Positions 25,103 through 37,269 of a DNA stretch of 64,000 nt are shown here, piece after piece (positions within the stretch are counted from its first letter, which is position 1; every line of letters starts with the position of its first letter). This DNA is from Henricia sp. BOLD:AAB3569 (Eukaryota; Echinodermata; Asteroidea; Spinulosida; Echinasteridae), in assembly GCA_037783545.1 (NCBI GenBank), contig JBBELK010000326.1, positions 1,736,001 to 1,800,000 of the forward strand. The letters are read 5' to 3'. A model generated the notes under the pieces. That model was not told the origin of the DNA. It searched no databases and worked only from the letters and a program-made list of their open reading frames with translations. Made by a program: the position numbers and the translations under genes.

Positions 25103-25604
25103 GTCGTTGATCAGCAGCAGCAAAGATTCCTCTGCAAGCTACTGGCAAAACACTGCGAGGAAACGTCTGTCGTGTCTTTGAAAAATTGGTAAATCTTTTT
25201 GTCTCGCGACAACAACCCAATTACTCATTGAAGTCTCATCTTTTTAGTTCTGTTCAATTTTATGTGGCTGATCCGTCACTTGTATTCCATAATTTCCACT
25301 TGAAACAAAACTACCCCAGCCTGCAGCTGCAAGAGTGAAAATTGCCAAACAGCAGACCAGCGTCTATTTTGGGAAACGAAAGTCACATACGCTACTGAGC
25401 AAACTAGGGCCTCTTTTCCGAGCTAGATAGATTGTTCAAAATGTTTGCTGTTGCAAGAAAATACCCCACATCACGATGGTGGCCTATTTCTACACTAGAC
25501 CACACTCGTGCAGCTCGCAACTCTCTCTAATATAGAAGTATTTGAGGGCATACAAGATATTCACGAGCTCGGCGCACGGGTCTCTGCCTATTTACACAGT
25601 CGAG

Positions 25605-25668
25605 TCCCATATGGTCAGGATCCGGCGCTCTCACCGCCGTGGCCCGGGTTCAATTCCGGGTGTGGGAA
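25605..25668 (+). pseudogene. tRNA-Glu pseudogene, copy 45
   Basis: 64 nt. The 8 nt tagtggtt are missing, which removes most of the A box and D arm, and a C-to-G change in the T stem (attccgggtg) unpairs position 63. It is unlikely to be transcribed or to fold as a tRNA. The anticodon loop is unchanged. Confidence 0.93.
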
Positions 25669-26170
25669 GTCGTTGATCAGCAGCAGCAAAGATTCCTCTG
25701 CAAGCTACTGGCAAAACACTGCCAGGAAACGTCTGTCGTGTCTTTGAAAAATTGGTAAATCTTTTTGTCTCGCGACAACAACCCAATTACTCATTGAAGT
25801 CTCATCTTTTTAGTTCTGTTCAATTTTATGTGGCTGATCCGTCACTTGTATTCCATAATTTCCACTTGAAACAAAACTACCCCAGCCTGCAGCTGCAAGA
25901 GTGAAAATTGCCAAACAGCAGACCAGCGTCTATTTTGGGAAACGAAAGTCACATACGCTACTGAGCAAACTAGGGCCTCTTTTCCGAGCTAGATAGATTG
26001 TTCAAAATGTTTGCGGTTGCAAGAAAATACCCCACATCACGATGGTGGCCTATTTCTACACTAGACCACACTCGTGCAGCTCGCAACTCTCTCTAATATA
26101 GAAGTATTTGAGGGCATACAAGATATTCACGAGCTCGGCGCACGGGTCTCTGCCTATTTACACAGTCGAG

Positions 26171-26242
26171 TCCCATATGGTCTAGTGGTTAGGATCCGGC
26201 GCTCTCACCGCCGTGGCCCGGGTTCAATTCCCGGTGTGGGAA
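26171..26242 (+). tRNA. tRNA-Glu(CTC), copy 46
   Basis: Consensus tRNA. The upstream spacer carries ctgcCagg, which follows three of the four pseudogene copies. Confidence 0.96.
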
Positions 26243-26744
26243 GTCGTTGATCAGCAGCAGCAAAGATTCCTCTGCAAGCTACTGGCAAAACACTGCGAGG
26301 AAACGTCTGTCGTGTCTTTGAAAAATTGGTAAATCTTTTTGTCTCGCGACAACAACCCAATTACTCATTGAAGTCTCATCTTTTTAGTTCTGTTCAATTT
26401 TATGTGGCTGATCCGTCACTTGTATTCCATAATTTCCACTTGAAACAAAACTACCCCAGCCTGCAGCTGCAAGAGTGAAAATTGCCAAACAGCAGACCAG
26501 CGTCTATTTTGGGAAACGAAAGTCACATACGCTACTGAGCAAACTAGGGCCTCTTTTCCGAGCTAGATAGATTGTTCAAAATGTTTGCGGTTGCAAGAAA
26601 ATACCCCACATCACGATGGTGGCCTATTTCTACACTAGACCACACTCGTGCAGCTCGCAACTCTCTCTAATATAGAAGTATTTGAGGGCATACAAGATAT
26701 TCACGAGCTCGGCGCACGGGTCTCTGCCTATTTACACAGTCGAG

Positions 26745-26816
26745 TCCCATATGGTCTAGTGGTTAGGATCCGGCGCTCTCACCGCCGTGGCCCGGGTTCA
26801 ATTCCCGGTGTGGGAA
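26745..26816 (+). tRNA. tRNA-Glu(CTC), copy 47
   Basis: Consensus tRNA, standard spacer. Confidence 0.96.
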
Positions 26817-27317
26817 GTCGTTGATCAGCAGCAGCAAAGATTCCTCTGCAAGCTACTGGCAAAACACTGCGAGGAAACGTCTGTCGTGTCTTTGAAAAAT
26901 TGGTAAATCTTTTTGTCTCGCGACAACAACCCAATTACTCATTGAAGTCTCATCTTTTTAGTTCTGTTCATTTTATGTGGCTGATCCGTCACTTGTATTC
27001 CATAATTTCCACTTGAAACAAAACTACCCCAGCCTGCAGCTGCAAGAGTGAAAATTGCCAAACAGCAGACCAGCGTCTATTTTGGGAAACGAAAGTCACA
27101 TACGCTACTGAGCAAACTAGGGCCTCTTTTCCGAGCTAGATAGATTGTTCAAAATGTTTGCTGTTGCAAGAAAATACCCCACATCACGATGGTGGCCTAT
27201 TTCTACACTAGACCACACTCGTGCAGCTCGCAACTCTCTCTAATATAGAAGTATTTGAGGGCATACAAGATATTCACGAGCTCGGCGCACGGGTCTCTGC
27301 CTATTTACACAGTCGAG

Positions 27318-27389
27318 TCCCATATGGTCTAGTGGTTAGGATCCGGCGCTCTCACCGCCGTGGCCCGGGTTCAATTCCCGGTGTGGGAA
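27318..27389 (+). tRNA. tRNA-Glu(CTC), copy 48
   Basis: Consensus tRNA. The spacer has the ttcatttta loss and tttgcTgtt, duplicating copy 44 at offset 2287. Confidence 0.96.
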
Positions 27390-27891
27390 GTCGTTGATCA
27401 GCAGCAGCAAAGATTCCTCTGCAAGCTACTGGCAAAACACTGCGAGGAAACGTCTGTCGTGTCTTTGAAAAATTGGTAAATCTTTTTGTCTCGCGACAAC
27501 AACCCAATTACTCATTGAAGTCTCATCTTTTTAGTTCTGTTCAATTTTATGTGGCTGATCCGTCACTTGTATTCCATAATTTCCACTTGAAACAAAACTA
27601 CCCCAGCCTGCAGCTGCAAGAGTGAAAATTGCCAAACAGCAGACCAGCGTCTATTTTGGGAAACGAAAGTCACATACGCTACTGAGCAAACTAGGGCCTC
27701 TTTTCCGAGCTAGATAGATTGTTCAAAATGTTTGCTGTTGCAAGAAAATACCCCACATCACGATGGTGGCCTATTTCTACACTAGACCACACTCGTGCAG
27801 CTCGCAACTCTCTCTAATATAGAAGTATTTGAGGGCATACAAGATATTCACGAGCTCGGCGCACGGGTCTCTGCCTATTTACACAGTCGAG

Positions 27892-27955
27892 TCCCATATG
27901 GTCAGGATCCGGCGCTCTCACCGCCGTGGCCCGGGTTCAATTCCGGGTGTGGGAA
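27892..27955 (+). pseudogene. tRNA-Glu pseudogene, copy 49
   Basis: Carries the same 8-nt A-box deletion and T-stem C-to-G as copy 45, at offset 2287. It is an amplified copy rather than an independent lesion. Confidence 0.93.
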
Positions 27956-28457
27956 GTCGTTGATCAGCAGCAGCAAAGATTCCTCTGCAAGCTACTGGCA
28001 AAACACTGCCAGGAAACGTCTGTCGTGTCTTTGAAAAATTGGTAAATCTTTTTGTCTCGCGACAACAACCCAATTACTCATTGAAGTCTCATCTTTTTAG
28101 TTCTGTTCAATTTTATGTGGCTGATCCGTCACTTGTATTCCATAATTTCCACTTGAAACAAAACTACCCCAGCCTGCAGCTGCAAGAGTGAAAATTGCCA
28201 AACAGCAGACCAGCGTCTATTTTGGGAAACGAAAGTCACATACGCTACTGAGCAAACTAGGGCCTCTTTTCCGAGCTAGATAGATTGTTCAAAATGTTTG
28301 CGGTTGCAAGAAAATACCCCACATCACGATGGTGGCCTATTTCTACACTAGACCACACTCGTGCAGCTCGCAACTCTCTCTAATATAGAAGTATTTGAGG
28401 GCATACAAGATATTCACGAGCTCGGCGCACGGGTCTCTGCCTATTTACACAGTCGAG

Positions 28458-28529
28458 TCCCATATGGTCTAGTGGTTAGGATCCGGCGCTCTCACCGCCG
28501 TGGCCCGGGTTCAATTCCCGGTGTGGGAA
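28458..28529 (+). tRNA. tRNA-Glu(CTC), copy 50
   Basis: Consensus tRNA, ctgcCagg spacer. Confidence 0.96.
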
Positions 28530-29031
28530 GTCGTTGATCAGCAGCAGCAAAGATTCCTCTGCAAGCTACTGGCAAAACACTGCGAGGAAACGTCTGTCGT
28601 GTCTTTGAAAAATTGGTAAATCTTTTTGTCTCGCGACAACAACCCAATTACTCATTGAAGTCTCATCTTTTTAGTTCTGTTCAATTTTATGTGGCTGATC
28701 CGTCACTTGTATTCCATAATTTCCACTTGAAACAAAACTACCCCAGCCTGCAGCTGCAAGAGTGAAAATTGCCAAACAGCAGACCAGCGTCTATTTTGGG
28801 AAACGAAAGTCACATACGCTACTGAGCAAACTAGGGCCTCTTTTCCGAGCTAGATAGATTGTTCAAAATGTTTGCGGTTGCAAGAAAATACCCCACATCA
28901 CGATGGTGGCCTATTTCTACACTAGACCACACTCGTGCAGCTCGCAACTCTCTCTAATATAGAAGTATTTGAGGGCATACAAGATATTCACGAGCTCGGC
29001 GCACGGGTCTCTGCCTATTTACACAGTCGAG

Positions 29032-29103
29032 TCCCATATGGTCTAGTGGTTAGGATCCGGCGCTCTCACCGCCGTGGCCCGGGTTCAATTCCCGGTGTGG
29101 GAA
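29032..29103 (+). tRNA. tRNA-Glu(CTC), copy 51
   Basis: Consensus tRNA, standard spacer. Confidence 0.96.
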
Positions 29104-29605
29104 GTCGTTGATCAGCAGCAGCAAAGATTCCTCTGCAAGCTACTGGCAAAACACTGCGAGGAAACGTCTGTCGTGTCTTTGAAAAATTGGTAAATCTTTT
29201 TGTCTCGCGACAACAACCCAATTACTCATTGAAGTCTCATCTTTTTAGTTCTGTTCAATTTTATGTGGCTGATCCGTCACTTGTATTCCATAATTTCCAC
29301 TTGAAACAAAACTACCCCAGCCTGCAGCTGCAAGAGTGAAAATTGCCAAACAGCAGACCAGCGTCTATTTTGGGAAACGAAAGTCACATACGCTACTGAG
29401 CAAACTAGGGCCTCTTTTCCGAGCTAGATAGATTGTTCAAAATGTTTGCGGTTGCAAGAAAATACCCCACATCACGATGGTGGCCTATTTCTACACTAGA
29501 CCACACTCGTGCAGCTCGCAACTCTCTCTAATATAGGAGTATTTGAGGGCATACAAGATATTCACGAGCTCGGCGCACGGGTCTCTGCTTATTTACACAG
29601 TCGAG

Positions 29606-29677
29606 TCCCATATGGGCTAGTGGTTAGGATCCGGCGCTCTCACCGCCGTGGCCCGGGTTCAATTCCCGGTGTGGGAA
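29606..29677 (+). tRNA. tRNA-Glu(CTC), copy 52, T11G variant
   Basis: A-box T11G at 29616 with ctgcTtattt. The leader has ataGgagt, shared only with copy 58. Confidence 0.8.
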
Positions 29678-30179
29678 GTCGTTGATCAGCAGCAGCAAAG
29701 ATTCCTCTGCAAGCTACTGGCAAAACACTGCGAGGAAACGTCTGTCGTGTCTTTGAAAAATTGGTAAATCTTTTTGTCTCGCGACAACAACCCAATTACT
29801 CATTGAAGTCTCATCTTTTTAGTTCTGTTCAATTTTATGTGGCTGATCCGTCACTTGTATTCCATAATTTCCACTTGAAACAAAACTACCCCAGCCTGCA
29901 GCTGCAAGAGTGAAAATTGCCAAACAGCAGACCAGCGTCTATTTTGGGAAACGAAAGTCACATACGCTACTGAGCAAACTAGGGCCTCTTTTCCGAGCTA
30001 GATAGATTGTTCAAAATGTTTGCTGTTGCAAGAAAATACCCCACATCACGATGGTGGCCTATTTCTACACTAGACCACACTCGTGCAGCTCGCAACTCTC
30101 TCTAATATAGAAGTATTTGAGGGCATACAAGATATTCACGAGCTCGGCGCACGGGTCTCTGCCTATTTACACAGTCGAG

Positions 30180-30251
30180 TCCCATATGGTCTAGTGGTTA
30201 GGATCCGGCGCTCTCACCGCCGTGGCCCGGGTTCAATTCCCGGTGTGGGAA
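30180..30251 (+). tRNA. tRNA-Glu(CTC), copy 53
   Basis: Consensus tRNA, tttgcTgtt spacer. Confidence 0.96.
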
Positions 30252-30753
30252 GTCGTTGATCAGCAGCAGCAAAGATTCCTCTGCAAGCTACTGGCAAAAC
30301 ACTGCGAGGAAACGTCTGTCGTGTCTTTGAAAAATTGGTAAATCTTTTTGTCTCGCGACAACAACCCAATTACTCATTGAAGTCTCATCTTTTTAGTTCT
30401 GTTCAATTTTATGTGGCTGATCCGTCACTTGTATTCCATAATTTCCACTTGAAACAAAACTACCCCAGCCTGCAGCTGCAAGAGTGAAAATTGCCAAACA
30501 GCAGACCAGCGTCTATTTTGGGAAACGAAAGTCACATACGCTACTGAGCAAACTAGGGCCTCTTTTCCGAGCTAGATAGATTGTTCAAAATGTTTGCTGT
30601 TGCAAGAAAATACCCCACATCACGATGGTGGCCTATTTCTACACTAGACCACACTCGTGCAGCTCGCAACTCTCTCTAATATAGAAGTATTTGAGGGCAT
30701 ACAAGATATTCACGAGCTCGGCGCACGGGTCTCTGCCTATTTACACAGTCGAG

Positions 30754-30825
30754 TCCCATATGGTCTAGTGGTTAGGATCCGGCGCTCTCACCGCCGTGGC
30801 CCGGGTTCAATTCCCGGTGTGGGAA
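30754..30825 (+). tRNA. tRNA-Glu(CTC), copy 54
   Basis: Consensus tRNA, tttgcTgtt spacer. Confidence 0.96.
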
Positions 30826-31327
30826 GTCGTTGATCAGCAGCAGCAAAGATTCCTCTGCAAGCTACTGGCAAAACACTGCGAGGAAACGTCTGTCGTGTCT
30901 TTGAAAAATTGGTAAATCTTTTTGTCTCGCGACAACAACCCAATTACTCATTGAAGTCTCATCTTTTTAGTTCTGTTCAATTTTATGTGGCTGATCCGTC
31001 ACTTGTATTCCATAATTTCCACTTGAAACAAAACTACCCCAGCCTGCAGCTGCAAGAGTGAAAATTGCCAAACAGCAGACCAGCGTCTATTTTGGGAAAC
31101 GAAAGTCACATACGCTACTGAGCAAACTAGGGCCTCTTTTCCGAGCTAGATAGATTGTTCAAAATGTTTGCTGTTGCAAGAAAATACCCCACATCACGAT
31201 GGTGGCCTATTTCTACACTAGACCACACTCGTGCAGCTCGCAACTCTCTCTAATATAGAAGTATTTGAGGGCATACAAGATATTCACGAGCTCGGCGCAC
31301 GGGTCTCTGCCTATTTACACAGTCGAG

Positions 31328-31391
31328 TCCCATATGGTCAGGATCCGGCGCTCTCACCGCCGTGGCCCGGGTTCAATTCCGGGTGTGGGAA
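31328..31391 (+). pseudogene. tRNA-Glu pseudogene, copy 55
   Basis: Third copy of the deletion allele (8-nt A-box loss plus T-stem C-to-G), 3436 bp after copy 49. Confidence 0.93.
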
Positions 31392-31893
31392 GTCGTTGAT
31401 CAGCAGCAGCAAAGATTCCTCTGCAAGCTACTGGCAAAACACTGCCAGGAAACGTCTGTCGTGTCTTTGAAAAATTGGTAAATCTTTTTGTCTCGCGACA
31501 ACAACCCAATTACTCATTGAAGTCTCATCTTTTTAGTTCTGTTCAATTTTATGTGGCTGATCCGTCACTTGTATTCCATAATTTCCACTTGAAACAAAAC
31601 TACCCCAGCCTGCAGCTGCAAGAGTGAAAATTGCCAAACAGCAGACCAGCGTCTATTTTGGGAAACGAAAGTCACATACGCTACTGAGCAAACTAGGGCC
31701 TCTTTTCCGAGCTAGATAGATTGTTCAAAATGTTTGCGGTTGCAAGAAAATACCCCACATCACGATGGTGGCCTATTTCTACACTAGACCACACTCGTGC
31801 AGCTCGCAACTCTCTCTAATATAGAAGTATTTGAGGGCATACAAGATATTCACGAGCTCGGCGCACGGGTCTCTGCCTATTTACACAGTCGAG

Positions 31894-31965
31894 TCCCATA
31901 TGGTCTAGTGGTTAGGATCCGGCGCTCTCACCGCCGTGGCCCGGGTTCAATTCCCGGTGTGGGAA
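31894..31965 (+). tRNA. tRNA-Glu(CTC), copy 56
   Basis: Consensus tRNA, ctgcCagg spacer. Confidence 0.96.
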
Positions 31966-32467
31966 GTCGTTGATCAGCAGCAGCAAAGATTCCTCTGCAA
32001 GCTACTGGCAAAACACTGCGAGGAAACGTCTGTCGTGTCTTTGAAAAATTGGTAAATCTTTTTGTCTCGCGACAACAACCCAATTACTCATTGAAGTCTC
32101 ATCTTTTTAGTTCTGTTCAATTTTATGTGGCTGATCCGTCACTTGTATTCCATAATTTCCACTTGAAACAAAACTACCCCAGCCTGCAGCTGCAAGAGTG
32201 AAAATTGCCAAACAGCAGACCAGCGTCTATTTTGGGAAACGAAAGTCACATACGCTACTGAGCAAACTAGGGCCTCTTTTCCGAGCTAGATAGATTGTTC
32301 AAAATGTTTGCGGTTGCAAGAAAATACCCCACATCACGATGGTGGCCTATTTCTACACTAGACCACACTCGTGCAGCTCGCAACTCTCTCTAATATAGAA
32401 GTATTTGAGGGCATACAAGATATTCACGAGCTCGGCGCACGGGTCTCTGCCTATTTACACAGTCGAG

Positions 32468-32539
32468 TCCCATATGGTCTAGTGGTTAGGATCCGGCGCT
32501 CTCACCGCCGTGGCCCGGGTTCAATTCCCGGTGTGGGAA
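32468..32539 (+). tRNA. tRNA-Glu(CTC), copy 57
   Basis: Consensus tRNA, standard spacer. Confidence 0.96.
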
Positions 32540-33041
32540 GTCGTTGATCAGCAGCAGCAAAGATTCCTCTGCAAGCTACTGGCAAAACACTGCGAGGAAA
32601 CGTCTGTCGTGTCTTTGAAAAATTGGTAAATCTTTTTGTCTCGCGACAACAACCCAATTACTCATTGAAGTCTCATCTTTTTAGTTCTGTTCAATTTTAT
32701 GTGGCTGATCCGTCACTTGTATTCCATAATTTCCACTTGAAACAAAACTACCCCAGCCTGCAGCTGCAAGAGTGAAAATTGCCAAACAGCAGACCAGCGT
32801 CTATTTTGGGAAACGAAAGTCACATACGCTACTGAGCAAACTAGGGCCTCTTTTCCGAGCTAGATAGATTGTTCAAAATGTTTGCGGTTGCAAGAAAATA
32901 CCCCACATCACGATGGTGGCCTATTTCTACACTAGACCACACTCGTGCAGCTCGCAACTCTCTCTAATATAGGAGTATTTGAGGGCATACAAGATATTCA
33001 CGAGCTCGGCGCACGGGTCTCTGCTTATTTACACAGTCGAG

Positions 33042-33113
33042 TCCCATATGGGCTAGTGGTTAGGATCCGGCGCTCTCACCGCCGTGGCCCGGGTTCAATT
33101 CCCGGTGTGGGAA
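33042..33113 (+). tRNA. tRNA-Glu(CTC), copy 58, T11G variant
   Basis: A-box T11G at 33052 with ataGgagt and ctgcTtattt. Matches copy 52 at offset 3436. Confidence 0.8.
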
Positions 33114-33615
33114 GTCGTTGATCAGCAGCAGCAAAGATTCCTCTGCAAGCTACTGGCAAAACACTGCGAGGAAACGTCTGTCGTGTCTTTGAAAAATTGG
33201 TAAATCTTTTTGTCTCGCGACAACAACCCAATTACTCATTGAAGTCTCATATTTTTAGTTCTGTTCAATTTTATGTGGCTGATCCGTCACTTGTATTCCA
33301 TAATTTCCACTTGAAACAAAACTACCCCAGCCTGCAGCTGCAAGAGTGAAAATTGCCAAACAGCAGAACAGCGTCTATTTTGGGAAACGAAAGTCACATA
33401 CGCTACTGAGCAAACTAGGGCCTCTTTTCCGAGCTAGATAGATTGTTCAAAATGTTTGCGGTTGCAAGAAAATACCCCACATCACGATGGTGGCCTATTT
33501 CTACACTAGACCACACTCGTGCAGCTCGCAACTCTCTCTAATATAGAAGTATTTGAGGGCATACAAGATATTCACGAGCTCGGCGCACGGGTCTCTGTCT
33601 ATTTACACAGTCGAG

Positions 33616-33687
33616 TCCCATATGGTCTAGTGGTTAGGATCCGGCGGTCTCACCGCCGTGGCCCGGGTTCAATTCCCGGTGTGGGAA
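33616..33687 (+). tRNA. tRNA-Glu(CTC), copy 59, C32G variant
   Basis: C-to-G at 33647 (position 32, first base of the anticodon loop) could pair with C38 and shrink the loop to five bases. The anticodon CTC remains. The leader is ctgTctattt, shared with copy 62. Confidence 0.85.
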
Positions 33688-34189
33688 GTCGTTGATCAGC
33701 AGCAGCAAAGATTCCTCTGCAAGCTACTGGCAAAACACTGCGAGGAAACGTCTGTCGTGTCTTTGAAAAATTTGTAAATCTTTTTGTCTCGCGACAACAA
33801 CCCAATTACTCATTGAAGTCTCATCTTTTTAGTTCTGTTCAATTTTATGTGGCTGATCCGTCACTTGTATTCCATAATTTCCACTTGAAACAAAACTACC
33901 CCAGCCTGCAGCTGCAAGAGTGAAAATTGCCAAACAGCAGACCAGCGTCTATTTTGGGAAACGAAAGTCACATACGCTACTGAGCAAACTAGGGCCTCTT
34001 TTCCGAGCTAGATAGATTGTTCAAAATGTTTGCTGTTGCAAGAAAATACCCCACATCACGATGGTGGCCTATTTCTACACTAGACCACACTCGTGCAGCT
34101 CGCAACTCTCTCTAATATAGAAGTATTTGAGGGCATACAAGATATTCACGAGCTCGGCGCACGGGTCTCTGCCTATTTACACAGTCGAG

Positions 34190-34261
34190 TCCCATATGGT
34201 CTAGTGGTTAGGATCCGGCGCTCTCACCGCCGTGGCCCGGGTTCAATTCCCGGTGTGGGAA
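34190..34261 (+). tRNA. tRNA-Glu(CTC), copy 60
   Basis: Consensus tRNA, spacer with aaatTtgtaaatc and tttgcTgtt. Its downstream spacer contains a 210-bp internal duplication. Confidence 0.96.
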
Positions 34262-34344
34262 GTCGTTGATCAGCAGCAGCAAAGATTCCTCTGCAAGCTA
34301 CTGGCAAAACACTGCGAGGAAACGTCTGTCGTGTCTTTGAAAAA

Positions 34345-34764
34345 TTGGTAAATCTTTTTGTCTCGCGACAACAACCCAATTACTCATTGAAGTCTCATCT
34401 TTTTAGTTCTGTTCAATTTTATGTGGCTGATCCGTCACTTGTATTCCATAATTTCCACTTGAAACAAAACTACCCCAGCCTGCAGCTGCAAGAGTGAAAA
34501 TTGCCAAACAGCAGACCAGCGTCTATTTTGGGAAACGAAAGTCACATACGCTACTTGGTAAATCTTTTTGTCTCGCGACAACAACCTAATTACTCATTGA
34601 AGTCTCATCTTTTTAGTTCTGTTCAATTTTATGTGGCTGATCCGTCACTTGTATTCCATAATTTCCACTTGAAACAAAACTACCCCAGCCTGCAGCTGCA
34701 AGAGTGAAAATTGCCAAACAGCATACCAGCGTCTATTTTGGGAAACGAAAGTCACATACGCTAC
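34345..34764 (+). repeat. 210-bp direct duplication within a spacer
   Basis: Positions 34345-34554 and 34555-34764 are direct copies of the trailer-to-midspacer segment (from ttggtaaatc to acgctac). The second copy joins a taccag-type spacer and reads cctaatta instead of cccaatta. The junction has essentially no microhomology. It stretches the copy 60-61 interval to 784 bp and adds no tRNA. Confidence 0.93.
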
Positions 34765-34973
34765 TGAGCAAACTAGGGCCTCTTTTCCGAGCTAGATAGA
34801 TTGTTCAAAATGTTTGCGGTTGCAAGAAAATACCCCACATCACGATGGTGGCCTATTTCTACACTAGACCACACTCGTGCAGCTCGCAACTCTCTCTAAT
34901 ATAGAAGTATTTGAGGGCATACAAGATATTCACGAGCTCGGCGCACGGGTCTCTGCTTATTTACACAGTCGAG

Positions 34974-35045
34974 TCCCATATGGTCTAGTGGTTAGGATCC
35001 GGCGCTCTCACCGCCGTGGCCCGGGTTCAATTCCCGGTGTGGGAA
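34974..35045 (+). tRNA. tRNA-Glu(CTC), copy 61
   Basis: Consensus tRNA, taccag spacer and ctgcTtattt leader, 784 bp after copy 60. Confidence 0.96.
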
Positions 35046-35547
35046 GTCGTTGATCAGCAGCAGCAAAGATTCCTCTGCAAGCTACTGGCAAAACACTGCG
35101 AGGAAACGTCTGTCGTGTCTTTGAAAAATTGGTAAATCTTTTTGTCTCGCGACAACAACCCAATTACTCATTGAAGTCTCATCTTTTTAGTTCTGTTCAA
35201 TTTTATGTGGCTGATCCGTCACTTGTATTCCATAATTTCCACTTGAAACAAAACTACCCCAGCCTGCAGCTGCAAGAGTGAAAATTGCCAAACAGCAGAA
35301 CAGCGTCTATTTTGGGAAACGAAAGTCACATACGCTACTGAGCAAACTAGGGCCTCTTTTCCGAGCTAGATAGATTGTTCAAAATGTTTGCGGTTGCAAG
35401 AAAATACCCCACATCACGATGGTGGCCTATTTCTACACTAGACCACACTCGTGCAGCTCGCAACTCTCTCTAATATAGAAGTATTTGAGGGCATACAAGA
35501 TATTCACGAGCTCGGCGCACGGGTCTCTGTCTATTTACACAGTCGAG

Positions 35548-35619
35548 TCCCATATGGTCTAGTGGTTAGGATCCGGCGCTCTCACCGCCGTGGCCCGGGT
35601 TCAATTCCCGGTGTGGGAA
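35548..35619 (+). tRNA. tRNA-Glu(CTC), copy 62
   Basis: Consensus tRNA with the ctgTctattt leader, as in copy 59 but without the C32G change. Confidence 0.96.
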
Positions 35620-36121
35620 GTCGTTGATCAGCAGCAGCAAAGATTCCTCTGCAAGCTACTGGCAAAACACTGCGAGGAAACGTCTGTCGTGTCTTTGAAA
35701 AATTTGTAAATCTTTTTGTCTCGCGACAACAACCCAATTACTCATTGAAGTCTCATCTTTTTAGTTCTGTTCAATTTTATGTGGCTGATCCGTCACTTGT
35801 ATTCCATAATTTCCACTTGAAACAAAACTACCCCAGCCTGCAGCTGCAAGAGTGAAAATTGCCAAACAGCAGACCAGCGTCTATTTTGGGAAACGAAAGT
35901 CACATACGCTACTGAGCAAACTAGGGCCTCTTTTCCGAGCTAGATAGATTGTTCAAAATGTTTGCTGTTGCAAGAAAATACCCCACATCACGATGGTGGC
36001 CTATTTCTACACTAGACCACACTCGTGCAGCTCGCAACTCTCTCTAATATAGAAGTATTTGAGGGCATACAAGATATTCACGAGCTCGGCGCACGGGTCT
36101 CTGCCTATTTACACAGTCGAG

Positions 36122-36193
36122 TCCCATATGGTCTAGTGGTTAGGATCCGGCGCTCTCACCGCCGTGGCCCGGGTTCAATTCCCGGTGTGGGAA
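36122..36193 (+). tRNA. tRNA-Glu(CTC), copy 63
   Basis: Consensus tRNA, aaatTtg and tttgcTgtt spacer, matching copy 60 at offset 1932. Confidence 0.96.
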
Positions 36194-36695
36194 GTCGTTG
36201 ATCAGCAGCAGCAAAGATTCCTCTGCAAGCTACTGGCAAAACACTGCGAGGAAACGTCTGTCGTGTCTTTGAAAAATTGGTAAATCTTTTTGTCTCGCGA
36301 CAACAACCCAATTACTCATTGAAGTCTCATCTTTTTAGTTCTGTTCAATTTTATGTGGCTGATCCGTCACTTGTATTCCATAATTTCCACTTGAAACAAA
36401 ACTACCCCAGCCTGCAGCTGCAAGAGTGAAAATTGCCAAACAGCAGACCAGCGTCTATTTTGGGAAACGAAAGTCACATACGCTACTGAGCAAACTAGGG
36501 CCTCTTTTCCGAGCTAGATAGATTGTTCAAAATGTTTGCTGTTGCAAGAAAATACCCCACATCACGATGGTGGCCTATTTCTACACTAGACCACACTCGT
36601 GCAGCTCGCAACTCTCTCTAATATAGAAGTATTTGAGGGCATACAAGATATTCACGAGCTCGGCGCACGGGTCTCTGCCTATTTACACAGTCGAG

Positions 36696-36767
36696 TCCCA
36701 TATGGTCTAGTGGTTAGGATCCGGCGCTCTCACCGCCGTGGCCCGGGTTCAATTCCCGGTGTGGGAA
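36696..36767 (+). tRNA. tRNA-Glu(CTC), copy 64
   Basis: Consensus tRNA, tttgcTgtt spacer. Confidence 0.96.
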
Positions 36768-37269
36768 GTCGTTGATCAGCAGCAGCAAAGATTCCTCTGC
36801 AAGCTACTGGCAAAACACTGCGAGGAAACGTCTGTCGTGTCTTTGAAAAATTGGTAAATCTTTTTGTCTCGCGACAACAACCCAATTACTCATTGAAGTC
36901 TCATCTTTTTAGTTCTGTTCAATTTTATGTGGCTGATCCGTCACTTGTATTCCATAATTTCCACTTGAAACAAAACTACCCCAGCCTGCAGCTGCAAGAG
37001 TGAAAATTGCCAAACAGCAGACCAGCGTCTATTTTGGGAAACGAAAGTCACATACGCTACTGAGCAAACTAGGGCCTCTTTTCCGAGCTAGATAGATTGT
37101 TCAAAATGTTTGCTGTTGCAAGAAAATACCCCACATCACGATGGTGGCCTATTTCTACACTAGACCACACTCGTGCAGCTCGCAACTCTCTCTAATATAG
37201 AAGTATTTGAGGGCATACAAGATATTCACGAGCTCGGCGCACGGGTCTCTGCCTATTTACACAGTCGAG

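Larger units (their letters stand above)
12979..25604 (+). repeat. Eleven-unit block duplicated in tandem, period 6313 bp
   Basis: Copies 23-33 and 34-44 match marker for marker, including taccag, gaacag, T11G, tttgcTgtt and the 1-bp loss ttcatttta. The loss explains 6313 rather than 6314. The match ends before copy 23 and after copy 44. Confidence 0.88.
25031..29604 (+). repeat. Four-unit block with pseudogene, period 2287 bp
   Basis: Copies 44-47 and 48-51 share ttcatttta, the deletion pseudogene, then ctgcCagg, then a standard unit. A related partial repeat (copies 49-52 and 55-58) follows at period 3436 bp. Confidence 0.85.
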
